DNA from: Synechococcus sp. JA-2-3B'a(2-13) | GTDB taxonomy: Bacteria; Cyanobacteriota; Cyanobacteriia; Thermostichales; Thermostichaceae | Direction: 5' to 3' | DNA length: 64,000 nucleotides | Assembly: GCF_000013225.1 (NCBI RefSeq) | Contig: NC_007776.1 | Location: forward strand, 1,517,001 to 1,581,000 | In this document: positions 33,865 to 45,118 of the stretch, one piece after another | How the letters are laid out: each line of letters begins with the position of its first letter | Numbering within the stretch: position 1 is the stretch's first letter | The notes under the pieces: generated by a model | Seen by the model: the letters and a program-made list of their open reading frames with translations, nothing else | The model's database searches: none | Told to the model about the DNA's origin: nothing | Made by a program: the position numbers and the translations under genes

Positions 33865-34149
33865 GGTGCACTGCAAAACAAGGTCAACTCTGTAGTCAGT
33901 TTAACAATCCTACCGGATGCTGACCGTTACCATCACGGGGGTGCTTGGCCTGCGCCCCACCTTAGCAAAAGCTAAATTCTGAACCTTCTGAGAAGAGAAA
34001 CCGAGTAGCCTCTTGAAATCCGGCGAGATCTCTGCCCTGTGTCTGCAGGGATCCCTGAAGGAAGTTGGGTTTGCTGAAAGGTTAGCCGCCTCCATCCTGT
34101 ACTGAGTAAAGTTCTTAACACTCGCTTGTGAACTTGAGCTTGAGTTTGT

Positions 34150-35112
34150 ATGAAATCTCAACCAAATGGGACGAATGTAGCTGTTCAGAACTCTCCTCCT
34201 CCACTGAAGCGGGTTGAGGTACGGCTCAGCAAACCCGGCAACCGAGCGACCCAAGCCTCGCTTTCGGAAGACTCAGTGGGCGTATTTTTGCGGGAAATGG
34301 CTCGCTACCCACTCCTCAATGCCGAGCAGGAAGTGAAATTGGGACGGCTGATTGCAGAGGGGGGAGCCGCCGGGGAACGGGCGAAACGGGAATTGGTTAG
34401 GGCCAACCTGCGCCTGGTGGTCTCGATTGCCAAAAAGTACTTAAATCGCGGTGTGCCGTTTCTGGATCTGATTCAAGAAGGCACCATTGGCCTGATCCGA
34501 GCCGCAGAAAAATTTGAGTACGAACGCGGCTACAAGTTTTCCACCTACGCCTACTGGTGGATTCGCCAAGGGATCACCCGCGCCGTTGCCAATCAGGGGC
34601 GCCTGGTGCGGATCCCGGTGCACATGGTAGAAAAGCTCAACCAGGTGAAGCGGATCCGGCGGGAGCTGACCGAGACCCTAAACCGTCGCCCCACCCAAGC
34701 GGAAATTGCCGAAGCTCTGGAGATTTCCCCCGACAAGCTGGACGCTCTCTTAACCCTCTTGGAAGCCGGTCGCCAAACCCTTTCGCTACATACTCCAGTT
34801 GGCAAAGAGGAGGATAGGGAGCTGATGCAGCTTATCGAGGACGCCAACAGCCTCACTCCCGAATCCCAAATGGACTTGCACCTGCTGTCTGCCCAACTGG
34901 AAGAAATGCTGGAGCAGCTCAGCCCCCGAGAGCAAGAAATCCTCAAGCTCCGCTATGGGCTGAAAGATGGCCACCTGCACACTCTCTCCGAAATTGGTCA
35001 GCTCTTCGGCCTGTCTCGAGAGCGCGTCCGACAAATTCAAGCACGAGCCATGCGCAAACTGCGCCATCCACGCCGCCAGGAAATTTTGGCAGATTGGATG
35101 ACCTCGTTTTAG
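34150..35112 (+). CDS. Group 2 sigma-70 factor
   Basis: 320 residues. Region 1.2 ([20 protein letters not shown]), region 2 ([20 protein letters not shown], then [19 protein letters not shown] with the -10 melting aromatics), region 3 and region 4 ([38 protein letters not shown]). Region 1.1 and the non-conserved domain of the housekeeping SigA are missing, so it belongs to the non-essential SigB/C/D/E class that responds to light, carbon or stress. Which one cannot be decided by eye. It lies alone, divergent from DUF2256 with a 285-base intergenic region. Confidence 0.92.
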   Translation: MKSQPNGTNVAVQNSPPPLKRVEVRLSKPGNRATQASLSEDSVGVFLREMARYPLLNAEQEVKLGRLIAEGGAAGERAKRELVRANLRLVVSIAKKYLNRGVPFLDLIQEGTIGLIRAAEKFEYERGYKFSTYAYWWIRQGITRAVANQGRLVRIPVHMVEKLNQVKRIRRELTETLNRRPTQAEIAEALEISPDKLDALLTLLEAGRQTLSLHTPVGKEEDRELMQLIEDANSLTPESQMDLHLLSAQLEEMLEQLSPREQEILKLRYGLKDGHLHTLSEIGQLFGLSRERVRQIQARAMRKLRHPRRQEILADWMTSF

Positions 35113-35233
35113 GCAGTAGGCCACGGCTGCTCCACAGGCGAAACCCAGGATTCCGCAGCAGTTTATGTTCAGCAAAGCTCTGCAGAACCAGGACCAGAGG
35201 CGTGCCCCCACTTTTGGACAAGGGATCTGTCAA

Positions 35234-36928
<1,695 letters not shown>

Positions 36929-37426
36929 TCAGCGGCGGGAGCGGATGGGGCCGTTGTAGAGGATGGTGGTTTGAAAGGTGCGCCTGTCTACCCGCACCTG
37001 GGTTTCGATGCTGGGCTGGACGAAGCCGGGCTCTCCCCCCCGGAAGGTGAAGATCCAGGCGTCTTCAAACTCTTCAAACGGCGAGTCGATGGCTGCCCCG
37101 TGCATGGAAGCTTCGGCGCGATAGCGCTGCAGGCCCCCATTGGCGATCTCGGCAGCTTGGCGGGCCAGGTTTTTGGCGCGGTTGAGATCGCGGAAGTAGC
37201 GGCTGATCTCCTCAAAACTCCCCCTGGGCAGCGGTCGCTGGGGAGCAGGGGTTGCCGGCACAGGCCGGGGATCCGGCACGATGGGCAAGGTGGGAATGTC
37301 CGGGCTGGGGGGCAGCGGGGTTTGGGAAGGTTCGGGAAAGAGGGGCCTAATCCCCTGGGTCTGGGCGGGCAGCGAGGATCCCCAGAGCAGCGCTCCGGCC
37401 AGGCAGAGAGGGAAAAGGGATCTCAT
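36929..37426 (-). CDS. Exported hypothetical protein
   Basis: 165 residues with a signal peptide (LFPLCLAGALLWGSSLPAQT). A Pro-rich spacer follows (about 30-68), then a 95-residue domain with RYFRDLNRAKNLARQAAEIA and a beta-rich end (DAWIFTFRGGEPGFVQPSIE, RTFQTTILYNGPIRSRR). I recognise the general look of a conserved cyanobacterial exported protein but not a named family. It ends 60 bases upstream of pyrG on the same strand, so co-transcription with pyrG is possible. Confidence 0.7.
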   Translation of the reverse strand: MRSLFPLCLAGALLWGSSLPAQTQGIRPLFPEPSQTPLPPSPDIPTLPIVPDPRPVPATPAPQRPLPRGSFEEISRYFRDLNRAKNLARQAAEIANGGLQRYRAEASMHGAAIDSPFEEFEDAWIFTFRGGEPGFVQPSIETQVRVDRRTFQTTILYNGPIRSRR

Positions 37427-37621
37427 AGGCAGTTCCTCTACCAGTGAGTGATCTAGCTGGAATCACTACTCTACTGAGCCTCTCTCCCCAACAAGCAGAG
37501 GAAAAAGCCTGGTTGCTGTTTCCCAAGGCAGCTAAAAGAGGGAGGTCGTTGGCGCAAGGGGGACTGCCCACCTGCTGACGGTTGCTAGCATGCGGGAGGA
37601 GACCGCCTCGCAGAAGTTGCC

Positions 37622-38617
37622 ATGGAGTTCATCGATCTTGCCGAGACGGGTCTAAAACTAAGCCGCGTGGGGCTGGGCACCTGGAGCATGACGGGGGATT
37701 GGTGGGGGCCAGCAGATCCTGAGGAGGCCTACGCCACTCTCCGCAAGGCCATTGACCTAGGCATCACCCTCTTTGACACCGCTCCGGCCTACGGCCGCGG
37801 CCTTTCGGAAGTGCTTTTGGGACGGGCCATCCGGGATGCCGGCTGCCGGGATCGCCTAGTCATTGCCACCAAGGCCGGCCTGCAGTGGGTCAACGGCAAG
37901 GTGGTGCGCAACTGCAGCCTCAGTTGGCTAGCTCAGGATTTGGAAAACTCCCTCCGCCGCCTGCAGACGGAGGTCATTGACATCTACCAGGTACACTGGC
38001 CAGATCCCCTAGAGCCCCTGGAGGAAACAGCCGCCTTTTTCCAGCGCCTGCTGCAGGAAGGCAAGATCCGCGCCATTGGGGTCAGCAACTTTTCCCCCGA
38101 ACAGATGGATCGGTTTCGCCAGGTGGCTCCTTTGCACACCGCTCAGCCCCCCTACAACCTGTTCGAGCGGCAGATTGAAGCAGAGGTCTTGCCCTACTGT
38201 CGAGAGCACGGCATTCACACCTTGGTGTACAGCCCCCTCTGCCGAGGTCTGCTGAGCGGACGGATGACGCCGCAAACCACCTTCCCCCCAGGGGACATGC
38301 GCGCCGGGATCGACCCCAAGTTTGTTGAACCGCGCTACTCCCAGTACCTAAAGGCGGCAGAGGCATTGAGCCAGTTTGCTCAGGATCGCTATGGCAAGAC
38401 CTTGGCTCAGTTAGCAGTGCGCTGGCTGCTGGATCAACCAGGGGTGAGTGTGGCACTGTGGGGGGCGCGCAAACCCCATCATCTGGAGGCAATATCCGGC
38501 CTTTGGGGCTGGTCGTTGGATGCGGAAGCGATGCAGACCATCGAGGATATTTTGCAAAGGTATGTTCCCGAGTCCATTCCCCCCAGCTTTATGTCCCCGC
38601 CTGCCCGCGCTGCCTAG
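37622..38617 (+). CDS. Aldo/keto reductase
   Basis: 331 residues with the AKR TIM-barrel motifs: GLGTWSMTGDWWGP, FDTAPAYGRGLSE (catalytic Asp and Tyr), LVIATKAGL (Lys), QVHWPDP (His), GVSNFSPEQM, and a late nucleotide-binding WLLDQPGVSVALWGARKPHH. The catalytic tetrad is complete. It is a cytosolic NAD(P)H oxidoreductase; the substrate is unknown. ATG start at 37622; no operon partner, since the P-type ATPase gene begins 170 bases downstream past a dispersed repeat. Confidence 0.92.
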   Translation: MEFIDLAETGLKLSRVGLGTWSMTGDWWGPADPEEAYATLRKAIDLGITLFDTAPAYGRGLSEVLLGRAIRDAGCRDRLVIATKAGLQWVNGKVVRNCSLSWLAQDLENSLRRLQTEVIDIYQVHWPDPLEPLEETAAFFQRLLQEGKIRAIGVSNFSPEQMDRFRQVAPLHTAQPPYNLFERQIEAEVLPYCREHGIHTLVYSPLCRGLLSGRMTPQTTFPPGDMRAGIDPKFVEPRYSQYLKAAEALSQFAQDRYGKTLAQLAVRWLLDQPGVSVALWGARKPHHLEAISGLWGWSLDAEAMQTIEDILQRYVPESIPPSFMSPPARAA

Positions 38618-38640
38618 TTGTTGCTTTCTGTTCCCTTGCC

Positions 38641-38665
38641 GTTTGCGTTAGCGGTGGGGAGCACT
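38641..38665 (+). repeat. Short dispersed repeat, degenerate
   Basis: GTTTGCGTTAGCGGTGGGGA then GCACT; intergenic, 24 bases after the aldo/keto reductase stop. The second stem has one mismatch. Confidence 0.65.
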
Positions 38666-38785
38666 TTGTCGCCGGGATCCCAGTCCTACAATTGAGTTTG
38701 GCAAAAAATGGGATGTAGAGCCCTGTCCTACCGCTACATAACTGGCCAGTAGGGCGAGGGGGCTGTTAACCACGGGAGAACAAAG

Positions 38786-41380
38786 ATGGCCATCCCAGAT
38801 GCATTCGCGTCAGCAGTGCGGAGCACTTTGACCCATAAAGCAGACAGGCCAAGGGATCCGGCTGACCAGAATGGGCCCACAGCGCCTTCTCAGGCGGGAT
38901 CCCTGATTCTCCACGTGGGGGGCATGAGTTGTGCCGGCTGCGTTCGCACCGTTGAGCAGGCCCTGCTGAGACAGCCGGGGGTGGTTAAGGCCAGCGTTAA
39001 CCTGGTTACCGAGTCGGCCCTTGTGGAGTTTGCCCCTGGGATCCGGCCCGACCCGCAGCACCTGGCCCAGATTTTGACAGAGGCAGGGTTTCCCAGCCGC
39101 TACAGTTCAGAGGGTGAGGCCCTCTCCGGCGGGAGTTCCGTTCGCGTCAGCGGTGCGGAGCACTCTCAAGATCCCTCTTCCCCTCCCGGTGGGTGGGAAG
39201 AAGCCTTGGATGTGCCTGCGGATCCCCTCTCTCGGCAGCGACAGCAGACCCGACACCACATTCGCCAAGCGCTCACCGCCGCTTTTTTGCTGCTGATTTC
39301 TGCCGCCGGACACTTGGATCTCTTCGCCCGTCTGGGCTTGCCCCTCCTTAATGATGTCTGGCTGCACTGGGGCTTGGCGACCTTGACTTTTGTCGGCCCG
39401 GCTCGCGGCATTGTCCTGGATGGTTGGAGAGGGGCACGGCGGCTGGCCCCCAACATGAACACCTTGGTTACCTTGGGATCCGGATCGGCCTACCTGGCCA
39501 GTCTGGTGGGGTTGTTGGCCCCTCAGGTGGGCTGGGAGTGCTTTTTCGACGAGCCCGTCATGATGCTCAGCTTCATCCTGTTGGGACGGGCCTTGGAACA
39601 GCACAGCCGCCTGCGGGCGGCCAGCAGCCTGCAATCGCTGGTGAGCTTGTGTCCCAGTTTGGCTCGGCGGGTTCAGCTTGCAGAGAAGGCGGGATCTCTG
39701 GCTTCCAGCCCAGAGGGGAACCTGGATCTGGGATCCCAAACCGGAGAATGGTGCCCTGTCGAACAGGTGCGAGTGGGGGATTGGCTCCAAGTGCGGGCCG
39801 GCGAACAGATCCCGGTGGATGGAGAAGTCATTGCCGGCCAGGCCACGGTCAACGAGGGGATGCTGACAGGGGAACCCTTGCCGGTGCTGAAACAAGCGGG
39901 GGATCCCGTGGTGGCGGGAACGCTGAACCAATCGGGGTTGCTGCTGTGCCGGGCGACGCGCACCGGGAAAGACACCACCTTGGCCCAGATCATCCGCCTG
40001 GTGGAAGAGGCCCAAGCTCGCAAGGCCCCCATCCAAGGGATAGCCGACCAGGTGGCGGGCTACTTCACCTATGGGGTGGTCACGCTGGCCATTCTCACCT
40101 TTGGGTTCTGGTACTGGATTGGGATCCCGCTTTGGGGGAGCGGCGGTGCGGAGCACTTCGTCCTGGCGGGGTTCAGCCTGCACGCCCATCTGCATCTGGG
40201 TGACCATCCCCCTCACCCCACACCCCTGCTCAGCAGCCTCAAGATGGCCATTGCCGTTTTGGTGGTGGCCTGCCCCTGTGCTTTGGGGTTGGCTACGCCG
40301 ATGGCCATCCTGGTGGGTACTGGCTTGGGAGCCGAGCGGGGTTTGCTCATCCGAGGGGGAGATGTTCTGGAGAAAGCCCATCGCTTGCAAACGGTGGTCT
40401 TCGACAAAACCGGCACCCTCACCCAAGGGGATCCCCACCTGACGGACTGTCTCAGCCTTGACCCCTCCCTGGATCCCAATCGCCTACTCCAACTGGCGGC
40501 CACAGTGGAAAGCGGCACTCGCCACCCTCTGGCGCAAGCCATTTTGCAAGCCGCCCGCACCCAGGGTTTGCCGTTGCTCTCCGCCGGCGAGTTTCAAACC
40601 CAACCGGGGATAGGGGTTGCTGCCCAAGTGGAAGGGCAGGCAGTGGTATTGGGATCCCTGGATGGGCTGGCTGCTTTGGGGATCCCGCTGTCCCAGGAGA
40701 CCCAGGCCCAGGCCGAGGCGCTACTGGCAGCCGGCAAAACGGTGGTGGGCGTGGCTGTAGAGGGATCCCTGGTGGGGCTGCTGGCAGCCCAGGATCCCTT
40801 GCGGCCCGATGCGCAGGCAACGCTGCAACAGCTCCGGAAAATGGGCCTGCAGGTGGTTTTGCTAACCGGCGATCGGGCGGAGGTGGCCCACCAGGTGGCT
40901 GAGGCTCTGCAAGTGCCCGGGATCCGCGTTATCGCCGAGGTTCACCCGGCAGACAAAGCTCAAGTCATCCGCGACCTGCAGACCCAAGGCCAGAGAGTTG
41001 CCATGGTGGGAGATGGCATTAACGACGCTCCGGCTTTGGCCCAAGCCGATGTGGGCATCGCCCTGCACTCAGCCACTGATGCGGCCTTAGAAACCGCCGA
41101 TATCATCCTCATGCGCAACCGCCTCTGGGATGTGGTGGAAGCTATCCGCCTCAGCCGCGCCACCTTCCGCAAGATCCAGCAAAATCTCCTCTGGGCTGTC
41201 GGCTACAACCTGGTAGGGATCCCGGTGGCAGCAGGCGTGCTCCTACCCCCCTTTGGCATTGGGCTTAGCCCGGCAATCGCTGGGGGTCTCATGGCCTTGA
41301 GTTCCCTCAGTGTAATCCTCAATTCACTCCTCTTGAGGCGAACTTTTGTACCCCGTAGATCTTCGAGTAGCCGCAGCTAA
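38786..41380 (+). CDS. Copper-type P1B ATPase (CtaA/PacS-like)
   Basis: 864 residues. Metal-binding domain GMSCAGC (46-52), actuator loop TGEPLPV, membrane ion site CPC in [12 protein letters not shown] (near 496), phosphorylation site DKTGTLT (Asp near 540), HP motif in ESGTRHPLA, and [10 protein letters not shown] near 742. It pumps Cu(I) or a like ion across the plasma or thylakoid membrane; PacS and CtaA feed plastocyanin and cytochrome oxidase. Which of the two it is cannot be decided. Three dispersed repeats sit in the frame: at the extreme N-terminus (residues ~6-14), in a linker after the HMA domain (38139 + 1000, i.e. 39139) and in an outer loop before the CPC helix (40138). Confidence 0.93.
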   Translation: MAIPDAFASAVRSTLTHKADRPRDPADQNGPTAPSQAGSLILHVGGMSCAGCVRTVEQALLRQPGVVKASVNLVTESALVEFAPGIRPDPQHLAQILTEAGFPSRYSSEGEALSGGSSVRVSGAEHSQDPSSPPGGWEEALDVPADPLSRQRQQTRHHIRQALTAAFLLLISAAGHLDLFARLGLPLLNDVWLHWGLATLTFVGPARGIVLDGWRGARRLAPNMNTLVTLGSGSAYLASLVGLLAPQVGWECFFDEPVMMLSFILLGRALEQHSRLRAASSLQSLVSLCPSLARRVQLAEKAGSLASSPEGNLDLGSQTGEWCPVEQVRVGDWLQVRAGEQIPVDGEVIAGQATVNEGMLTGEPLPVLKQAGDPVVAGTLNQSGLLLCRATRTGKDTTLAQIIRLVEEAQARKAPIQGIADQVAGYFTYGVVTLAILTFGFWYWIGIPLWGSGGAEHFVLAGFSLHAHLHLGDHPPHPTPLLSSLKMAIAVLVVACPCALGLATPMAILVGTGLGAERGLLIRGGDVLEKAHRLQTVVFDKTGTLTQGDPHLTDCLSLDPSLDPNRLLQLAATVESGTRHPLAQAILQAARTQGLPLLSAGEFQTQPGIGVAAQVEGQAVVLGSLDGLAALGIPLSQETQAQAEALLAAGKTVVGVAVEGSLVGLLAAQDPLRPDAQATLQQLRKMGLQVVLLTGDRAEVAHQVAEALQVPGIRVIAEVHPADKAQVIRDLQTQGQRVAMVGDGINDAPALAQADVGIALHSATDAALETADIILMRNRLWDVVEAIRLSRATFRKIQQNLLWAVGYNLVGIPVAAGVLLPPFGIGLSPAIAGGLMALSSLSVILNSLLLRRTFVPRRSSSSRS
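38802..38826 (+). repeat. Short dispersed repeat, type A, at the P-ATPase N-terminus
   Basis: CATTCGCGTCAGCAGTGCGG then AGCAC. Read as FASAVRST. It begins 16 bases after the start codon. Confidence 0.8.
39139..39163 (+). repeat. Short dispersed repeat, type A, in the P-ATPase linker
   Basis: CGTTCGCGTCAGCGGTGCGG then AGCAC, a perfect consensus copy identical to 859-883. Read as VRVSGAEH. Confidence 0.85.
40138..40156 (+). repeat. Partial short dispersed repeat in the P-ATPase
   Basis: GAGCGGCGGTGCGGAGCAC: second stem GTGC-GGA-GCAC kept, first stem mostly missing. Read as GSGGAEHF in a loop between membrane helices. Confidence 0.65.
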
Positions 41381-41658
41381 AAAAGTGTTAAAAATTACGA
41401 ATGACTAAGTATCGATCGTTAAGTCTTCCGAGGTTTTACCGAGCTTCTGACACAATTTCCGCTGCGTCCAAGCCAAAAATTCGGCAACTTCGATTACATT
41501 TGATTAAAAAGATTAATCCGCTTTAACTTTTGAGGATTTGGTTGTAAGATTAGACCGAAACCAAGCTGTAAGCGCATCTTCTGGTTTCTTACTTAGCAAA
41601 GCAAAAACCGTGAAAATACTGAGAAAGCGCATCTTGCAGCGGTGAAGGGAGCAAAAGT

Positions 41659-42549
41659 ATGGCGATGCTTGGAGATCTTCAGGAATTTTCCTTATGCGAC
41701 CTGTTGCATTTAATGGAAAAGGGTAAGAAAGCAGGGCAATTATCCATCTGGGCACCCAATGGCATTCAGCGGATTTGGTTTTACCAAGGTCGGGTGGTCG
41801 CCGCCCTCACCCCTGAAGAAAAGCATCGTTTGGAAAGCCTGCTGACGCGCTTTGGCTTGGTGGACGAGCAGGTGGTCAGCCAGTTGGTCGCTAGGGGCTT
41901 GGAGGAGCCTCTGGGGCGTTGCCTGCAGCGGCAAGGGTTGATCTCGCCCGTAGATTTGGCCAAGCTCTTTCGCCATCAACTGCAAACCGGCCTCTACAGC
42001 CTCTTCGCCCTCGAATCCGGCCAGTTCAGCTTCCTGCCCAACGTGCCCATGCCCTACCGAGAAATGACTGGCCTCAGCAAAAGCGCCACCGCTGCCGTCC
42101 TGGAAGCCCTGCAGCAGCTCAAGCTGGAGCAACGCCCCGAAAAAGACCTGCCCGAACCCGATAGTTGCTTTTGGCGTACCAGCACCGAACTGCCTCTGTT
42201 CAAGCTTTCTGCGCTGGAGTGGTCGATCCTGGAGCAGGTGTCGCCTTCTCGCAAGCTGACGGCTTTGGCTCAAGCCCTGGGGGCAGACCTGCTGGAGGTG
42301 CGCTATGCCTGCGCCCGTCTGGCGAAGCTGGGGTTGATCAGTCCCTGTGAGGGCCCAACGGTTCTGGCTCGGTCTTCTTCGGCCAGTCGCTTGCAACTGT
42401 CCGAGTCGGTGGCTGAGGAAGCAAATCCTGAGCAGGTGAGAGAGAGGCTGGGGGCAAGGGTGCCTGGTCTCCAGGATGAGGGCGGCCCCGTCAAGCCTTC
42501 TCTGGTCAGTCGATTGGCCACCCTCCTCAAGGGCATGCGCGAAAAGTGA
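41659..42549 (+). CDS. DUF4388-domain protein, copy 1
   Basis: 296 residues, soluble. An N-terminal DUF4388 (PATAN-like) domain: MAMLGDLQEFSLCDLLHLME, GQLSIWAPNG, IWFYQGRVVAAL, LGRCLQRQGLIS. A helical middle (RHQLQTGLYSLFALESGQFS) and a winged-helix-like C-terminal part (LEQVSPSRKLTALAQALGAD, ARLAKLGLIS) follow. DUF4388 proteins often pair with two-component and small-GTPase signalling. First gene of a five-gene run on one strand, with a paralogue 397 bases on. ATG start with AGGGAG upstream. Confidence 0.87.
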   Translation: MAMLGDLQEFSLCDLLHLMEKGKKAGQLSIWAPNGIQRIWFYQGRVVAALTPEEKHRLESLLTRFGLVDEQVVSQLVARGLEEPLGRCLQRQGLISPVDLAKLFRHQLQTGLYSLFALESGQFSFLPNVPMPYREMTGLSKSATAAVLEALQQLKLEQRPEKDLPEPDSCFWRTSTELPLFKLSALEWSILEQVSPSRKLTALAQALGADLLEVRYACARLAKLGLISPCEGPTVLARSSSASRLQLSESVAEEANPEQVRERLGARVPGLQDEGGPVKPSLVSRLATLLKGMREK

Positions 42550-42946
42550 GGTAAACCTAACGGAAAAAAACAATCTTCTGGCTTTCTTCTGGCTTTGTAA
42601 AGAACTTGGAAGGGTCTATAACTTTTCTCTAACTTCCGCTCACAGAGAAAGCAAAAATAGGAGTTCTATCTTACGAAGCGATATGATCCAACACAAAGCT
42701 GAAACAAAGGAAACTAGAACTCTTCTGTGAAGGGCTTCCGAGTGCTGCCTAATTGTATTCCTTGATAGATTTTCCCGGATAGTAAGTGTAACTGCTGGCG
42801 CGCAGAGTACCTAGCTACAAAGAACACAGCCGTTGATACACGGTTGTTGTCCGAGAGTACATGTACAAGAATAGGGATGTCCAAAAAATCACTGAAGCAT
42901 TGATTTTTCACCCATTCCATCGAAGCGAGGTTCATAGAGAGTTCTT
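42550..42946. other. Gap between the DUF4388 genes
   Basis: About 400 bases, lower in GC than the genes, with no coding frame I can support and no clear RNA structure. It probably carries a separate promoter for the second DUF4388 gene. Confidence 0.4.
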
Positions 42947-43831
42947 ATGGCCATAGTTGGAGACCTCCAAGAATTTTCCTTGCCTGATTTGTTGCAGCTG
43001 ATCGAGAGAGGCAGCAAAACAGGACAGCTCTGTATTTGGGCGCCCAGAGGTATCTACAGGATCTGGTTTTACCAAGGTCGGGTCATTGCTGCCCTACCAC
43101 CTCAGGAAGAACACCGCCTGGAGAGCCTGCTGGCCCACTCTGGCTTGGTGAGCGAGCGGGTAGTCGAGAAGCTGGCTTCCTTTTGCGGCTCGGAAGAGCC
43201 TCTGGGGCGTTGCTTGCAGCGGCAAGGGTTGATTACCCCAGCAGCCCTGGCCAAGCTCTTCCGCCATCAACTGCAAACCGGCCTCTACAGCCTCTTTGCC
43301 CTCGAATCCGGCCAGTTCAGCTTCCTGCCCAACGTGCCCATGCCCTACCGAGAAATGACTGGCCTCAGCAAAAGCGCTACCGCTGCCGTCCTGGAAGCCC
43401 TGCAGCAGCTCAAGCTAGAGCAGCAGCCCGAAAAAGACCTGCCAGAGCCCGATAGCTGCTTTTGGCGTACCAGCACCGAACTGCCTCTGTTCAAACTTTC
43501 TGCGCTGGAGTGGGGGATCCTGGAGCAGGTGTCGCCTTCTCGCAAGCTGACGGCTTTGGCTCAAGCCCTGGGGGCCGACTTGTTGGAGGTGCGCTATGCC
43601 TGCGCCCGTCTGGCCAAGCTGGGGTTGATCAGCCCCTGTGAGGGGCCAACGGTTCTGGCTCGGTCTGGTCACTTGGAGCTGTCCAAGTCGATTGCTGAGG
43701 AGGTGAATCCCGAGCCGGTGAGGGAGAGGCTGGGGGCAAGGGTGCCTGGTCTCCAGGATGAGGGCGGCCCCGTCAAGCCTTCTCTGGTCAGTCGATTAGC
43801 CACCCTCCTCAAGGGCATGCGCGAAAAATAA
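42947..43831 (+). CDS. DUF4388-domain protein, copy 2
   Basis: 294 residues, same layout as copy 1. The first ~100 residues differ clearly (MAIVGDLQEFSLPDLLQLIE; GCGS-type changes around residue 80), but from RHQLQTGLYSLFALESGQFS on, about 150 residues are almost identical with only a few changes, and the last ~25 are identical again. Such a mosaic fits recent gene conversion between the two copies. It is followed after 80 bases by the roadblock gene, so it is the closer functional partner. Confidence 0.87.
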   Translation: MAIVGDLQEFSLPDLLQLIERGSKTGQLCIWAPRGIYRIWFYQGRVIAALPPQEEHRLESLLAHSGLVSERVVEKLASFCGSEEPLGRCLQRQGLITPAALAKLFRHQLQTGLYSLFALESGQFSFLPNVPMPYREMTGLSKSATAAVLEALQQLKLEQQPEKDLPEPDSCFWRTSTELPLFKLSALEWGILEQVSPSRKLTALAQALGADLLEVRYACARLAKLGLISPCEGPTVLARSGHLELSKSIAEEVNPEPVRERLGARVPGLQDEGGPVKPSLVSRLATLLKGMREK

Positions 43832-43911
43832 AAGCATAGGGATATTTGCAGTCATGTTTTCGGTTTTCGGGTAGAAACATTAGAAATAGTGAATCAGCAG
43901 GGAGATGTAGG

Positions 43912-44280
43912 ATGGCTAATCTGTCCTCTTTGCAGGCGATCCTCCAGAGCTATGTTGCCAACACACCGGAAGTCCAGGGAGCAGCAGTGGTCACCCCCGA
44001 CGGGCTACCTTTAGCTTCCACACTGCCTGTGGGTATGGATGAAGAGAGAACCTCTGCTATGTCGGCTGCCATGCTTTCTTTGGGCGAACGGATTGGGAGA
44101 GAGCTAGGGCGCGGAGCCATAGAGAGAGTTTTTGTACAGGGGGAAAAAGGATACGGGGTTTTAACCAGTTGTGGCCCCGATGCCGTCTTGCTGACAATTG
44201 CCAGTCATGAAGTCAAGCAGGGCTTGCTTTTTTTGGAAATTAAGCGAGTCGCGGCAAGCATTGCAGAGGCAATGAAGTAA
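43912..44280 (+). CDS. Roadblock/LC7-domain protein (MglB/CvnB-like)
   Basis: 122 residues from ATG 43912 (AGGGAGATGTAGG just upstream); a longer in-frame start at 43846 is not conserved. It is a single roadblock fold: LQAILQSYVANTPEVQGAAV, VTPDGLPLAST, MSAAMLSLGERIGRELGRG, VLLTIASHEVKQGLLFLEIK. Such proteins dimerise and act on Ras-like GTPases as activating or scaffolding partners (MglB for MglA, CvnB for CvnD). A GTPase of that class is two genes downstream, with a protoglobin between. Confidence 0.9.
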   Translation: MANLSSLQAILQSYVANTPEVQGAAVVTPDGLPLASTLPVGMDEERTSAMSAAMLSLGERIGRELGRGAIERVFVQGEKGYGVLTSCGPDAVLLTIASHEVKQGLLFLEIKRVAASIAEAMK

Positions 44281-44334
44281 GAAAATCAAATGTGGAGGCT
44301 AAGTTTTTGATTCTGTCCTGACGTTGAGGGAAGT

Positions 44335-44886
44335 ATGGCCATTAAACCTTCTGAGCTGCTCCAAGTCCTGATCTCACGCACGCAATTCACAGATGATGAC
44401 AAGAAAGTTTTGCAGCAAAGTGCTGACTGGGGCGGCAGTATCGCGGCGGAAATGTCAGACGCCTTTTACGGCTATCTGGATCGCGATGCCGAAATGGCGG
44501 CAGTGATAGCCAAGCACAACCGGCAGCGGCTGGGCCAAACCTTTGCCGACTGGTTCAAGGAAATGTTTACGGGCATGGATAACTGGGGGCCACAATACGC
44601 TGAGCGGCGCTGGAAGATTGGCATAGTTCATGTGCGCGTTGGGATCGGCCCTCAACATGTTGTGCCTGCTATGGCCACAGTTGTGCAGGAGGTCAGTCGG
44701 CGGTTGGTGAAAGAAGGCAAGCCTGAGCAGTTGCGCACCAGCTTGAGCAAGGTCTGTATGATTGACCTCTCCTTTATTGAGCAAGCCTACCTTGAGGTGG
44801 CCTATAACGCCGTGCAACAGGAAACAGGCATGAGCGAGGCTTTATTCAAACGGTTAATTGCCAATGGTGCCAACAGTTTAATTTGA
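44335..44886 (+). CDS. Protoglobin / globin-coupled-sensor-type globin
   Basis: 183 residues, one globin domain and nothing else. KIGIVHVRVGIGPQHVVPAM is the F-helix region; the His in IVHVRVGI is the likely proximal haem ligand. The distal part includes FTDDDKKVLQQSADWGGSIA and AFYGYLDRDAE. Protoglobins bind O2, NO or CO. As a free-standing sensor in a row of signalling genes it could feed a gas or redox signal to the roadblock/GTPase pair; that link is inferred from position only (54 bases from the roadblock gene). Confidence 0.87.
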   Translation: MAIKPSELLQVLISRTQFTDDDKKVLQQSADWGGSIAAEMSDAFYGYLDRDAEMAAVIAKHNRQRLGQTFADWFKEMFTGMDNWGPQYAERRWKIGIVHVRVGIGPQHVVPAMATVVQEVSRRLVKEGKPEQLRTSLSKVCMIDLSFIEQAYLEVAYNAVQQETGMSEALFKRLIANGANSLI

Positions 44887-45118
44887 GTTGTTTGAGTTAG
44901 AGTGGGCTCTTGCTTACTCTACTTGCTTAATTTCTCTACCTTCTTGGGCTGAGGTGCTTGAGTTTCTGGGATCCCTCTGGAGCAGAGCTGGCGTTGGTAT
45001 CTTTTTTAGATTATCTTAGAAGCAACCTGGAGATAGCTTTACCTCCCGTGCGGCACATCGGTGCACTCCCCCGAGTTTTATTCAGCTTTGTCGCTAGAGC
45101 TTAGTCTGAGGCCAGTTT

